Source of the DNA: Lantana camara
Taxonomy: Eukaryota; Streptophyta; Magnoliopsida; Lamiales; Verbenaceae
Reading direction: 5' to 3'
NCBI GenBank assembly: GCA_037501455.1
Contig: CM074856.1
Coordinates: forward strand, 94,686,001-94,750,000
DNA length: 64,000 bases
Under the pieces are notes generated by a model. The model was not told the DNA's origin. It saw only the letters and a program-made list of their open reading frames with translations, and did no database searches. Shown piece by piece: positions 22,041-34,155 of this stretch; positions within the stretch are counted from its first letter, which is position 1; the number at the start of each line of letters is the position of its first letter. Both the position numbers and the translations under genes were made by a program.

Positions 22041-23150
22041 TTTTCGTGTTTCGTGCAATCCAGTCCCAATTTTATTTTAATTTTAAAATTTTATTTTTGA
22101 ATATTTATTTTAATTTTTGAATAAAACTTAAAATTGGGATTTTTTGAGAAATTGAAACGGTTTATATTTTGGGAAAATACATCTTGATAAAATTATTAAT
22201 TTTCAGAAATTAATTGGAATTTTATTTGTTTTGGTAATTTGGGATTTATTGAAAACTTTTATAAATAAGACTCGCATCAAGTCGTGTTTTAAGCTATTAG
22301 AGCTTAAAGCGAGAATTTTAATTTATTGGTTAAATTTAAATTCTTGCAAAAGCATGTTAGGTGATCATGGGTTTAGATCTATGTATGGTTTTAATTTATG
22401 CACATGGATGGTTTAAATTGGGGTTGGAGCCCTATAGTTGCGTTTTTTTCAATTGAGGTTGGAGCCTCACTTATGTGCGTACTGTTATGTGATTTATTAT
22501 GTGGCTTTCCATATTACTGTTTTTGAGGCCGGGGTATGCCCCGTGTAATTGTCTAAGGCCAATATGAAGATTGAGCCTTATTACTTTATGTCTTTTTCTT
22601 TTTATTGTAATTTGAGAGTAGAGATAGGTGGTGAGGTTTTATTTTCATTTTGGAGACAATGCACCCATGGAGTAAGATGGACCACATTCAAGTAACAAGG
22701 AGGCCATAAGTGAAGACCCCTCAAAATGTTAGGGAGGGGAATCTCAATTGTTAAATGTAATAGAGATAGGGCTCGTATTTTGTTACCACTTTCCCTTATA
22801 TGATTTGAACTGTTTATGTGGCATGTATGTTAGAACTTGTGATTGTGGAGTGGCTCCCACATATCACGCATAAGATAGGTAGAACCCATGATCATTACAT
22901 GTTAGTATCATGCTAGGACATGTTATCTGTTTATGTGCTTGTTTGAAATGCATTTAAGTGTACTTGCATTAATCAAGACTAATAAAATTGGATATGTTGG
23001 TGAGGTCGAACCGGACAACTCTCCGGTTGATTCGAAAATTCCCATTAAATATTAAGCTAATTTCGAACAAATAGGTGTTTAATTCGAGATGCAAATTTTG
23101 AATTAAATTCCTAGCATTCCATCAATAGGTTTTAAGTTTAGTAAGTAAAG
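22041..23150 (+). other. Copia leader, middle part, with TTGGAG-loop hairpins
   Basis: Non-coding leader RNA region. GGG-TTGGAG-CCC (about 22421-22432) and GAGG-TTGGAG-CCTC (22455-22468) show the same loop on different short stems, followed by CGGGG / CCCCG around TATG (22530-22543). No convincing gene is present; the ORF at 22231-22416 has no recognisable domain. Confidence 0.45.
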
Positions 23151-23499
23151 CTAGTTATTGTCCGCGAGTCGTGGGATAGCTAGTGGAGCTTATTAGTTCT
23201 TAGTTACCTAATTAATCATTTTAAATGGTCAATATTTCGTGGTCAATTTTAGCAAGGGCGATGTCCGCGAGTCGTGGGTCGTTCGAACTAAGTTTTGGTC
23301 ATGATCTTATGATTGATGGGTCTAGCTTAACGCCTAAGTAAATATGGATGTCGCACGAGTCGTGGGTCCATATTGAAAGATAGGTGATGCAAAAACAATT
23401 ACTAAGAGTTCTAAAGGTGTTAGAATTGGTAAGTTGTACCTACCTAGGGTTCTTACTTAGAATGTCCGCGAGTCGTGGGTTCGAGGTAAAATGCCTAGG
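23151..23499 (+). ncRNA. Family of four stem-loops with a constant GAGTC loop, copia leader
   Basis: A 17-nt motif, TGTCCGCGAGTCGTGGG, occurs at 23159-23175, 23262-23278, 23349-23366 (variant, 18 nt) and 23463-23479. Each sits at the tip of an inverted repeat. Arms are CTAGTTAT / ATAGCTAG in copy 1 (one G.T pair), a 16-pair imperfect stem in copy 2, AATATGGA / TCCATATT (perfect) in copy 3, and 20 nt with 15 Watson-Crick pairs plus one wobble in copy 4 (23443-23462 with 23480-23499). Inside the motif CCGC/GTGG or CAC/GTG closes the loop. The arms are unrelated while the loop is constant. It ends 187 bp before the gag ATG on the sense strand. A packaging, dimerisation or translation signal is a guess. 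Confidence 0.6.
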
Positions 23500-23685
23500 A
23501 TCTTAGTACCCATTGGGAAACGTGTTCCTCTTAGATCTTTGGGAATTCTAGATCTTTGAAAAACAGTGGGAGCTACAATAGATTAAAGACCTTATCTTTT
23601 GTATATCGTTATAATTCAGCATGCTCACTAGTTCTCTGTTTTACCATTTAGGTCGTAGATTCTGTGATTCTCTACGTGTTTTGAA

Positions 23686-25629
23686 ATGGCAACCAAAAAC
23701 CCTCTTGTATCGATCCTCGAGTCAAACAAGTTGACTGGTCCCAACTATTCTGATTGGCTGAGGAATCTAAAAATCATTTTAGATTCTGAGAAGAGAACTT
23801 ATGTTCTCTTCGAAGGGGAGCCTAGTCCCGAAGGGGAGGCTCCCACTCGGGCCGAGCGGGATGCGATTCAGAAGTGGAAGGATGATAATCTCCAAGCCCG
23901 TTGCCTTATGTTGGCTAACATGTCTCCGGACTTGAAAAGGCAACATGAGGCCATGGAATTTGCTTGGGAGATTTACGACCACCTAGAGCAACTTTACCGC
24001 CCTCATGAACGTGTTACAAGGTATAACACTTCAAAGGAATTGTTCCACATGAGAATGAGGGAAGGTTCAAGTGTCCATGAATATGGACTCAAGTTTCTTG
24101 CCCTTACTAAGAAACTTGCTTCCATGGACATGCCACTGAAAGATGAGCTTTCAGTGGATTTGTTGCTAGCTTCGCTCCCACCATCATTCAACCCATTTGT
24201 CCTTAACTTCAACATGAATCATGCTGGTGCTACTGTAGCTGAGCTGATTAGTCAGCTTGTGACTGCTGAAAGCACGATCAAGAAGGACAATAAGGTTTTG
24301 ATGGTGAATGCTCTATCTTCCTCTTCTGGGCCTTCTAAAGGTAAGGGCAAGAAAGCCCAAAAGAAGAAGAAGAAACCCCTTAGGCCCACTGGTGGCATTT
24401 CGAAGGGGAAGGCCCAAAAGAAGAAGCGTGATCAGAAAGAGGATGTTTGCTTCCATTGTGGCAAAGCGGGACATTGGAGGAGAAACTGCCCAGAGTACAA
24501 GGCTACTCTGAAGAAAGGTATCTTTCTCGTTGAAGTAAATCTTTCTATTAATTCTAGTTCTTGGGTACTTGATACCGGTTGTGGAACTCATATCTGTAAT
24601 GATGTACAGATGCTAAGTGAAGTCCAACAACTCAAAGAAGGAGAATGTGTCTTGAAGATCGGCGATGGCTCAAACGTTGAAGCTCGAGCTTTAGGCATAA
24701 TTAGATTAGATTTACGTAGTTTTGAGTTAGTATTAAATAAAGTCCTTTATGTACCGAACATTATTCGTAATATAATTTCAGTTTCAATATTAGATTGTGA
24801 AGGTTATGAAAGTTATATTAAGAATGGTAAATACTTTATCAAACGGAACAACTCTTCCGTTCATATCGGTACTCTAAGTAATGGACTTTACCTAACTCAA
24901 AACATCAATATTATGAATATACAACGAGAAACAAAGCGTAAGAGAGATGACAAAGTTTCAGCTCCCTTATGGCACGCTAGATTAGGACACATTTCCAAGA
25001 ACAGAATTAGCAAGATAAACACTTTAGGATCATTCTCTGAAAATGATCTCAAAGAGTTAAACTCTTGCGAATCCTGTCTCAAAGGAAAAATGTCCAAAGT
25101 CCCTTTTAAAGGAACTGTGGAACGTGCCACTAAGGTTTTGGATTTGATCCATACTGATGTTTGTGGACCGCTTAGTGTAAGCACTAGAAACAATCATCAG
25201 TACTTCATAACCTTTACTGATGACTTTAGTCGGTATGGTTACGTATACTTAATGAAGTATAAATCTGAAGCTTTTGAGAAATTCTTAGAATTTCAAAAGG
25301 AGGTTGAGAACCAAACTGGTCACAAGATCAAAGCACTTCGATCTGATCGAGGAGGCGAATATCTTAGTGAAGAATTCCTTAATCATCTCAAGGATAATGG
25401 GATTATCTCTCAGTGGACTCCTCCGGGAACTCCTCAGCTTAATGGAGTTTCTGAGAGAAGGAATCGAACCCTACTTGATATGGTTCGTTCCATGATGAGT
25501 TTCACTGACTTACCACCTTCTTTCTGGGGTTATGCCCTAGAAAGTGCAGCAAAGATTCTGAATCTAAGTCGGTCCCCAAAACGCCCTATGAAATGTGGCA
25601 TGGTAAAATCCCTAGTTATTCTTACTTAA
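23686..25629 (+). pseudogene. Copia gag-protease-integrase, first part of broken polyprotein
   Basis: 647 codons from ATG in the context TTGAAATGGC. Gag core is at about 10-210, then a lysine-rich stretch (215-250), the zinc knuckle CFHCGKAGHWRRNC (255-268), the protease motif LDTGCGTH (295-302), the integrase zinc module (H430, H435, C461, C464) and the integrase core D491, D554, E590 with the expected 35-residue spacing. All catalytic residues are present. After AAKILNL (about codon 627) the frame departs from the family pattern and ends at a stop at 25629. Sequence continuing the protein is in another frame from about 25572, so a small non-triplet deletion near 25566-25572 broke the gene. 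Confidence 0.9.
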
Positions 25630-27596
25630 GAATTTGGGGTTGTCCTGCTTACGTGAAGAGGACAGTGGGAGATAAGTTAGAATCTCGTTCTAACTTATGC
25701 TACTTTGTAGGTTATCCTAAGGAATCCATAGGATACTATTTCTATGATCAATCTGAGCAAAAGGTGTTTGTTTCCAGAAATGCCACTTTTCTTGAGGAAC
25801 CGTTCCTTAAAGAAAAGAAAGGCAAGATCATAGAATTAAAAGAAGTACAAAGTGACCCCACACCACCCACTGAAGAAACGTCCCACTCTGATCAACCACA
25901 ACCAATCACGAATTTCGATACACATGAAAATCCTCCTCTAAGGCGTTCTGAACGCACTCCTAGACAGCCGGAGAGATGGTATGGATTCTTCCATGAAATC
26001 TCTCAAAAGGATAATGATCCTTTAACATATGAGGAGGCACTTTCAGATTCTGACTCTGAACAGTGGATAGAAGCCATGAAATCCGAAATGGACTCCATGA
26101 ACTCCAACCAAGTTTGGACCTTGGTAGATTTGCCTGATGGGGTCAAACCCATAGGTTGCAAATGGATCTTTAAGAGAAAGCTTGGAGTTGATGGAAGCAT
26201 TGCGGCCTACAAAGCAAGACTGGTTGCAAAAGGATTCACTCAAAGACCCGGCGTGGACTTTGACGAAACCTTTTCACCAGTTGCAATGCAAAAGTCCATT
26301 CGAATCATGCTTGCCATTGCTGCATATTATGACTATGAGATATGGCAAATGGATGTGAAAACAGCCTTTCTCAATGGTGACATTGACAAAGACATTTATA
26401 TGGAGCAACCCATAGGTTTCACATTCAGTGGGAGTGAGCAAAAGGTTTGCAAACTCCAAAGATCAATCTATGGATTGAAACAGGCTTCTAGGAATTGGAA
26501 CATTCAATTTGATGAATCAGTCAAAGCGTTTGGCTTCATCCAAATTTCGAATGAATCATGTGTGTATAGAAAGGAATTGGAGACCTCAGTGCAATTCTTA
26601 GTACTTTATGTTGATGACATCCTTCTTATTGGGAATTCGAAGGATGACATGAAAGTGACTAAGTTATGGTTATCGAACCAATTCGAGATGAAAGATCTTG
26701 GTGATGCGTCCTATATCCTTGGAATTAAAATCTATAGAGATAGATCTAGAAGGTTAATAGGACTATCACAGTCGATGTACATTGACAAAGTATTGAAGAG
26801 ATTCAATATGGAGTCAGCAAAGGTTAAGAACCTTCCTATGAGTGTAGGAACATGTCTTTCAAATAAGATGTGTCCTAAGACTAACCTTGAGAAGGAGAGA
26901 ATGACTCATACACCTTATGCGTCAGCAATAGGTAGCATAATGTATGCAATGTTATGTACTCGACCGGATGTGGCTTATGCACTTAGCGTAACAAGTCGTT
27001 TCCAATCTGACCCTGGAGATGGTCACTGGGCTGCCGTGAAGAATATTCTTAAGTACTTGAAAAGTACTAAAGATTTATTCTTAGTTTACGGAGGTCAGAA
27101 AGATCTTACTGTCGAAGGATACTGCGATGCAAGCTTTGCATCTGACTTAGATGATTTGAAGTCAATGTCAGGATACATTTTCTGCCTAAACGGCGGAGCA
27201 GTGAGTTGGAAGAGTTCCAAGCAAACAACCATTGCAGATTCGACCACTGAGGCCGAATACTTAGCTGCAAATAATGCAGCTAAGGAAGGTGTTTGGATTA
27301 GAAACTTCATTCAAGAGTTGAATGTTGTTCCTAGCATGAAAGACCCCATTACTGTGTTTTGTGACAACACTAGGGCGGTTGCTCAAGCAAGAGAACCAAG
27401 ATCTCACCAACGGACCAAGCACATTATGAGGAAGTATCACCTAATCCGTGATATTATCAAAAGAGGAGATGTGCGAATTGAGAGGGTCACATCAGCAGAG
27501 AACGTGGCAGATCCACTTACTAAACCCCTTAGTCGAGAAGCTTTCCAAGGTCATCTTCCGAAGATGGGACTTAGAATAGCTTTAGAATGGCTTTGA
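25593..27596 (+). pseudogene. Copia integrase C-terminus, reverse transcriptase and RNase H
   Basis: 667 codons continuing the copia polyprotein after the frameshift; the listed Met is internal, not a natural start. It begins with the integrase C-terminal segment (MWHGKIPSYSYLRIWGCPAYVK). Then come reverse transcriptase from about residue 153 (EQWIEAMKSEM), with D in QMDVKTAFLNG and the catalytic YVDD at 339-342, and RNase H from about 507 (YCDASFASD, STTEAEYLA, TKHIMRKYH), ending in DPLTKP. RT after integrase is the copia gene order. Apart from the upstream frameshift this half looks intact. Its stop is 16 bp before the 3' LTR. Confidence 0.92.
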
Positions 27597-27601
27597 CGGG
27601 C

Positions 27602-27612
27602 AAGTGGGAGAT
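27602..27612 (+). other. Copia polypurine tract
   Basis: AAGTGGGAGAT lies directly before the 3' LTR start TGTTAGG, the usual form in plant copia elements. Confidence 0.9.
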
Positions 27613-29545
27613 TGTTAGGAATAGTGCCCTAGAAAGCCGATTGTATATCTGCTTTGTGCTTTTCCTTATTGTAATCACAGACAATCTTTGAATAAAATAA
27701 CGAATTGAGGCAACACTTCTTTATATGCTCTTGTTTGGTATGCGTTTACTTTAGCTGTGCATGTATGAGAACTCCCCTAATCCTGATGACTTTAGGACTC
27801 TACCATTTAGGTGAAATGGTTCATGAAACGAGCCCTATATCACATAAGTCATGATTAGTAAAATACTCCAAGCCGATGAGTCCTACAGACAGTGGGAGTG
27901 TCAACCTGACTCCTCTAAGGCTTGCTTGTGGGATCACGCCCTTAAGAAGGACCACCTTGTTTCATGGAGGTGCAAAGTGTATAGTTGATACGTGCGTGAT
28001 ACATAAGGGTGCTTACTTTAATAAGTAAGTTCACTGAGGTGCCCCGTGTGAGAACATTCCTAAATGGGAAAGGAAGTTTCTATTTCAGGAAATGGAAACT
28101 TCCAGATTAGGAAATATCTCACGAGTCATTGATGTGATTAATTGATCCTTAGACTTGAGGTTCCTTGTCACTTTATGAGTTAACTCTGTAGTCTTAGGTA
28201 TAAGCTTTAAAGGGTGTCGCCTTAGACAACTGATTCAAGGCTTATGCTGGGGCTGCACAAGTGACTCATGAAAGTGAATGAGAATCAAGATAGGACCTAC
28301 ACTTGCATTTGCAAGGTGATCTCTTATTGTGTAAGTCATTCATATGCCATATGGAGTCCTTGGCCAAGGCAGTAGATCAAGACATCAAGAAAAGGGTTTC
28401 TTGGATTGAGATCAAATGGATATGAAATGCACTTAGCTTTAAGACCGGATTATTAGGGTTCTGATTATTCCCTTGCCCTAGATCTTGGTTGAGAGATAGT
28501 AAGTAGGAGGATTGTATCTCACATGAATCAATGACTTAAAGGTTCTGTCGAATCCGAACATTCCAATTCAGCTAGGGGTTAAACACTTGTTGCTAGACTA
28601 TGGTCATTTAATCTGTGGACTGATTAATTAATTAGTGAATTAATTAATTGGGGTCACTGCTAATTGAATTGAGAACCTGGAGGGTCACACACAACAACTT
28701 GGTTACATGAGTTGAGGCTTAAAAATGATTAAACGAGTTAATCGAGCCTAAGGGGTTCCACACGTGTGAAATCACACGTGTGGCTCACGTGATTGGACAC
28801 GTGTCATTAAGACACGTGTGCCACACGTGATTATGTGATGTTAAATAATTAATGTGTTAATTATTTAATAGACTTTGGTTTAATTTTGAATTAAAAAGAA
28901 AGTCTAATTTTGGAGAAAATAATCTAGTTAATTAATTACGAATTAATTAATTAGATAAAAATAAGTTATTTATTTTATAATAAATAAAGTATAAAATTAT
29001 CCAAAAATAGTTTGGATATTTTTAGCTCTCTTAAAAGTTGACTAGAATTAGAATTCAAAGTCAAAGTTGGAAAATACTTGATAATCAAGTAATAGGAGAG
29101 AGAGGAACCAAATCGTTGTCCAACAAGGATTTGGATCGGCACTCCCTCCTATATATAGGGGAGCTCGAGCTCCCCTTTAGAGCTAATAGACAATTCTTTT
29201 GGTTCATGTGTTGAACACCTTCCTTTCTCCAAGATTATATTAAACCCTAGGTTAAGCCTAAACACTAACTAGAGAACTAGCATCCTTACTAGTTAGATTG
29301 TGATCAAGTTGGTGGACTTTCTCTAGAGACTTCAAGTTAGAAGTTTGAAGATTCGAGCTTTACCAAGGAGAGGGGATCAAGCCGCGAGAAGAGCGTTCTT
29401 GGGTGGCTTGAAACGCTTCAAGAAAGAATAAAAGAAAAGTAAGTTTTCTATCTTTACGAATTTGGTCACACGATTGCGAGTCCAAGGTCCTTTTGTTGGG
29501 AAAATTTTTTAAATTCCGCTGCTTTCTGATTCGTGTTTTCCAACA
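27613..29545 (+). repeat. Copia 3' LTR (1933 bp, uninterrupted)
   Basis: TGTTAGG...CCAACA, followed by target duplication TATAT (29546-29550). It gives the empty-site sequence for element B (TGATA once, at 27986-27990). It carries the CACGTG cluster (28761-28829), hairpin (29108-29134), TATA box (29150-29157) and 20-bp palindrome (29157-29176). Confidence 0.96.
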
Positions 29546-29550
29546 TATAT

Positions 29551-30743
29551 CGCATAAATTAAACACATACATGCAAGCCCTAATCCCGTGTGAAGTTTGA
29601 TAAGAATTTACCAAGTGGTTAAAACAAAAGAAAACATCAACGGGATTACGACATTCATTTTCATTCATAATTGTTCATAAGGGTTTAAGCTCGGCGAGTG
29701 AGCATGCACAATCTCCAACCTTCTCCTCGTGTAATCATATCATAATTATTGGTTGTCATACATATCTTTCGTGCACATACATAAATGATCATAATCATAC
29801 ATATACACCTTCTTCCTCCGGGTGGTGGACAAGTTAGCTAGACCTGACCATCGGTTCATACATAATGGCTAGTGAGGTACATGAATCCTCAAAAGCCCGA
29901 CTAGCATTTCCTCGTCAAAACTCCTAACGAGGTCCGTTTCGTCGTAATTTGGTTGGAACTAGTGTATGGGATCACCGTCGGCCCTTGCCTCCCCGGATTG
30001 CCACATACACTAAGTCCCTGGGCCCGTGAACATAACATACATACAATCTCGCCAAAACATAAGGTAGGATTTCATAATCAAAAGGGGTCATACGTTTGAA
30101 ATCATTTACCCAAAATGACTCGATTTATATAAATATACTATTTTGGCTTAAAACTTTGCACATAAGGGATTTATAGGGTTGTTTTAACTAGTAGAAGAAA
30201 AACCCACCTTTACCAAAGCAAAATAAAGGCACAAGAGTCTCAATGCTCGCCCTCGTCTCCGACCAAACCCGAATCTGTGCAAAAGAAAAGGTATGAGACT
30301 CAATGACCACATATGATGCTCGGCAATGAGGTGAATATGACATGAATGCATAAATGATCATATTATATCATAAAAATGTTCATGTGCACGATTAACGAAT
30401 TTAAATCATATAATCAAATCATTCGTTCATATAATTCATTCAATTTCATAATTTCATAAATTCATATGTTCATATAAATTTCATAAATTCATAACATTCA
30501 AAACATTCATAATGCATATCAATTAATTCAAGAATTCATTTAATAAGCATAACATATAATATTCAAATTCACATTTAGGAATAAAATAAATAAAACGTTC
30601 AATCAATAGTCGGTAATTAAATACGCGAAATGGAAATCAATTAATTTCTAGAATTGAATTAAATCAAATAATATTTAAAATATATAATAAATATATATAA
30701 TATAATATATATGTATATATAATATAATAACATACGTATATAC

Positions 30744-30784
<41 letters not shown>

Positions 30785-32868
30785 GTACACACACACAAAC
30801 ATACCCATGCATGCATTATATATTACAATATATACATTAAAACATGCAACACTCCAACCATGCATGCAATTACTATAATACCATGCACACAATTCACAGC
30901 CATGCATATACGCACACACATTACACAATTATACATAATATACATATATACGCATGCAATTACACACACACACAAGCATTTATATATACATTATATATAT
31001 AAGCCATGCATGCAAAACTCCATCAGTTCAAGCACACACACACAACACTAAACACAGCAGCCAAGCATTTAAACAGCAGTAGCAGCAGATCCTGGAAAAC
31101 GCAGCAAAAGAGATCAAGGAAAACGGGGTGACACCCCCGTGTCACCCTCCAAACCTAGACCGAGACACCCCCGTGTCTCGGTACAGCAAACCCAGCCCAC
31201 ACAGCACCCCCGTTCCTCGCTGGAACGGGCAAAAATGGCACCCCCGTGCCACGCACCAGCAACCCCCTGGGACAGACAGCAAAACGCCCAGAAACAGGGC
31301 AGAAATTCCCAGCAAGAAAGAAGGCAACAAAGGCAGCTATACAAGGTACAAAATGCAGCATAAACTCAACAAGAACACACACCACAAAGCCACGAACTGG
31401 ACAGCAAAAGAAAGAAGGGAAAACAGCAGCTTTGATAGCTGAAAACCAGCGTGAAAAACAGGGCCAAGCTTACGGAAAAACAGAGCATGCTTGCTCTCAG
31501 TTCATACGACTCAGATCAGATCCAAAAAGGCCAACAAATGTGCAGCAAAACATCATAAATCCAACACATAATTTAGTCCCAAACAAGCTCACACAAGAAG
31601 GAAACCGTACTTGACAAACATGTGGGATTTCTCAAAAGATCATAAATGATATCTCATAAATATTTCAACCACCATGAAATCTATGACAATAAATGATATG
31701 AGGATGTCAAAACAATCAATCTCAAGCTTGGAATCAATCAAAACCATTGAGAATCGAAGGAGGTCAAGAAATTGCCTAAAATCCTCTATTTTCGGAAAAA
31801 CAGTCCAGGATGAAGAAACCATGCTCAAATTCATGAATGAAAGGGTGGAAATGATCACAATTAAACATATAATACAATCCTAAACTTACCTTGATGATTG
31901 GATGAAGTTTGGATGAGATTTGAGCTTCAAAATCTCCAAGGTTGAAGGGTTACGGGACTGGAATGAGAAGCAGTAGCTTTGGCTGAATTTTTGGGGATTG
32001 TGTGAGGGTTATCTCGGTTAGGGCTTGAAATATCATGATAGGTGGTTGAGTTAGGGTTTAAAGGAATCAAACCATGGTTAATTTGGTTATGGTTTGGATG
32101 AGATATGGCTCATTTTGTACAGCAAGGTCAACTTGGTCGCCGAATCATTTTTCGGTTGGATTTCGGAGGTTCAAACGACTTAGGAAAAATATAAGGCTAA
32201 GTTTACTAAACTAGAATTTTTGTTAAGAGTTCAGCGGAGTTGACGGAACTCGAATCCGAGTTCCCGAGCTCAAGATATTAAATTCGGAACCAAGGGTACG
32301 CTAAGTGCTCGTTAGCCCCGATTTGGTTCCTCAAATCAAATTAAATTCGTTAACAAATCAAATGAATTCGAAAATGTAAACCGAGCATAAAATCAGGTAC
32401 ATAACACATATATTTACGACATACTACAAATTCGTGGCATTTCAATATCATTTCATATAAGAACGATGCACAAAATGAATAATAAGCACATTCCAAGCAA
32501 AAATATAATTCCCATGCAAAAACATTTAAATAAATAAATTAAATCTAATATTAAATAAATTATATTAAACACGTAATTAATTAACTAAAACATGATTAAT
32601 TAACATAACATATAATTAGCATAATCATTAAATTAATACTAATATAAATGAACGTATACATATATACTTAAAGAAATAAATACATATATATATATAATAC
32701 GATATATATATATATTAGAATTAATAATATACTAAAATAAAATATAATAAAATAATATAATAACAATTTATAATAAAATTAAATATGAAACACGTAAAAA
32801 CAATTAATTCGCGCAAATAGGTAAACACATACGCCCTACCTTTACGTCCGAAAAGTCGGGGCGTTACA
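29551..32868 (-). repeat. LTR2 of the array, right segment
   Basis: Continues LTR2 after the copia element (CGCATAAATTAAAC) to GGGGCGTTACA at 32868. LTR2 is about 3822 bp in total. It has a short TA microsatellite (about 30746-30782), the hairpin cluster (31127-31251) and the AACTCG stem (32245-32264). No gene is seen. Confidence 0.93.
31127..31251 (-). other. Hairpin cluster, LTR2 (best preserved array copy)
   Basis: GGTGACAC / GTGTCACC around CCCC (31127-31146), ACCGAGACAC / GTGTCTCGGT around CCCC (31159-31182), the CCCGTTCC / GGAACGGG stem, and TGGCAC / GTGCCA around CCCC (31236-31251). All four stems are perfect. Confidence 0.78.
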
Positions 32869-32886
32869 ATCTCTCCCCCTTAAAAG
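32869..32886 (-). other. Polypurine tract, unit 2
   Basis: Minus-strand CTTTTAAGGGGGAGAGAT abuts the LTR2 start. Confidence 0.87.
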
Positions 32887-32901
32887 AATCCGTCCTCGGA
32901 T

Positions 32902-34155
32902 TCACTGCTCGCTCGAAAATAACTTGGGATGAAACCTTTTCATCTTATCCTCCTTCTCCCACGTAGCCTCTTCGGTTTTATCACTTCTCCAAAGAACCTT
33001 GACTAGCGGAATACGCCGATTTCGAAGTTCCTGAAATTTTCGATCCAATATCTTAATCGGCCTATGAACGAAGGTGAGATCCGGTTCTAATTCCACTTCT
33101 TCAACCGGTAGAACCTCGGACTCGTCTCGAAAATAATTTCGGAGCTGTGAAACATAGAACACGTTATGAATTCCAGTTAAATTCGGAGGCAAGTCCAATC
33201 GATAAACCGTATCCCCAGTCTTCTCTAGAATCTCATATGGTCCCATATACCGAGGGTTTAATTTTCCTCCCCGTCCAATCCTTGAGAACCCTTTTCGTGG
33301 GGAAGCCTTTAAGAAAACCCTATCTCCAATCTCAAACTCCAAATTCTTCCTCCGAAGATCTGCATAACTCTTTTGTTGATCCTGAGCGGCCTTCATCCGT
33401 TGTCTAATTATCTGGACCTTATCAATAGCCTCTTGTACAACCTTAGAGGGTTTTTCCTTCTTTTCCCCTCTTTTAATCCCTTCTTGCTTGGTCCAATTCC
33501 ATTCCTCCAAGTCCAAGAACAACGATGATCGACATTTACGTCCATAAAGAGCTTCAAAAGGGGCCATTTCAATCGTGGCTTGATAGCTATTGTAGTAAGC
33601 AAACTCGATTAACGGCAACTGCTCATTCCACGAGCTTTGAAAGTCCAATGCACATGCTCTCAACAGATCCTCCAGATACTTAATCAACCTTTCTGATTGT
33701 CCGTCGGTCTGAGGATGGAAAGCTATGCTGAATTGAAGCCTTGTTCCCAAACACTTCTGTAATTCTTGCCATAACCTTGAAGTAAATCTGGGATCCCGAT
33801 CCGAGACAATACTAACAGGTACACCATGAAGCCTGACAATCTCATCATTGTATCTCTTGGCCAACCTACTCACTTTATCGGACATCCTGATAGCAAGAAA
33901 ATGAGCCGATTTCGTCAACCTATCCATGATAACCCAAATTCCATCGAAACCTCCTCTCACTCTTGGTAATCCTGAAATAAAATCCAAAGCTATTTGTTCC
34001 CATTTCCATTCCGGGATAGGCAATGGTCTCAGTAGCCCCGATGGCTTCTGATGTTCTGCCTTAATCACTTGACAAGTCATGCAGTGTTTTACGAAGTTGA
34101 TAACATCCCGTTTCAATCCATTCCACCAATAGGATTGTTTAAGATCCTTATACAT
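32902..34155 (-). pseudogene. Integrase plus chromodomain, unit 2
   Basis: A 417-codon open frame equivalent to that of unit 1, with the same D58, D119 and E155 triad. It differs by scattered substitutions, for example NVFYVSQLRNYF for [12 protein letters not shown] (shared with units 3 and 4) and ATWEKEDK in the chromodomain, where the acidic residue of TWE-x-E is kept but its neighbour is changed. It is cut off from the rest of pol by the same upstream frameshift as the other units. Confidence 0.85.

Larger units (their letters stand above)
9488..29545 (+). mobile_element. Ty1/copia retrotransposon nested in LTR2
   Basis: A complete element with TGTTAGG...CCAACA termini. It has a 5' LTR split by element B, an initiator-Met primer site, a leader of about 2.2 kb, gag-PR-IN-RT-RNaseH (copia order), a polypurine tract and a 1933-bp 3' LTR. 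Removing B and one TGATA copy makes the 5' LTR exactly 1933 bp too. I count at least eight differences between the LTRs, so the insertion is young. The sublineage (Tork/Angela/TAR-like) is not certain from the sequence alone. Confidence 0.95.

Noticed and set aside
21487..22120. Overlapping arginine/proline-rich open frames on both strands, up to 149 codons
   Set aside because: They follow from the GC-rich block lacking stop codons; no domain, and frames on both strands are equally open.
23159..23479. CRISPR-like or satellite repeat (four 17-nt repeats)
   Set aside because: Too few and irregularly spaced, in a plant retrotransposon leader; the flanking complementary arms explain it better as stem-loops.
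29360..29668. 102-codon open frame spanning the copia LTR end and LTR2
   Set aside because: Crosses an insertion junction, so it arose by chance when copia inserted.
31120..31260. Possible G-quadruplex on the transcribed strand from several GGGGG runs
   Set aside because: The runs are 20-50 bp apart and each sits in the loop of a stable hairpin, so a quadruplex is not the simpler reading.
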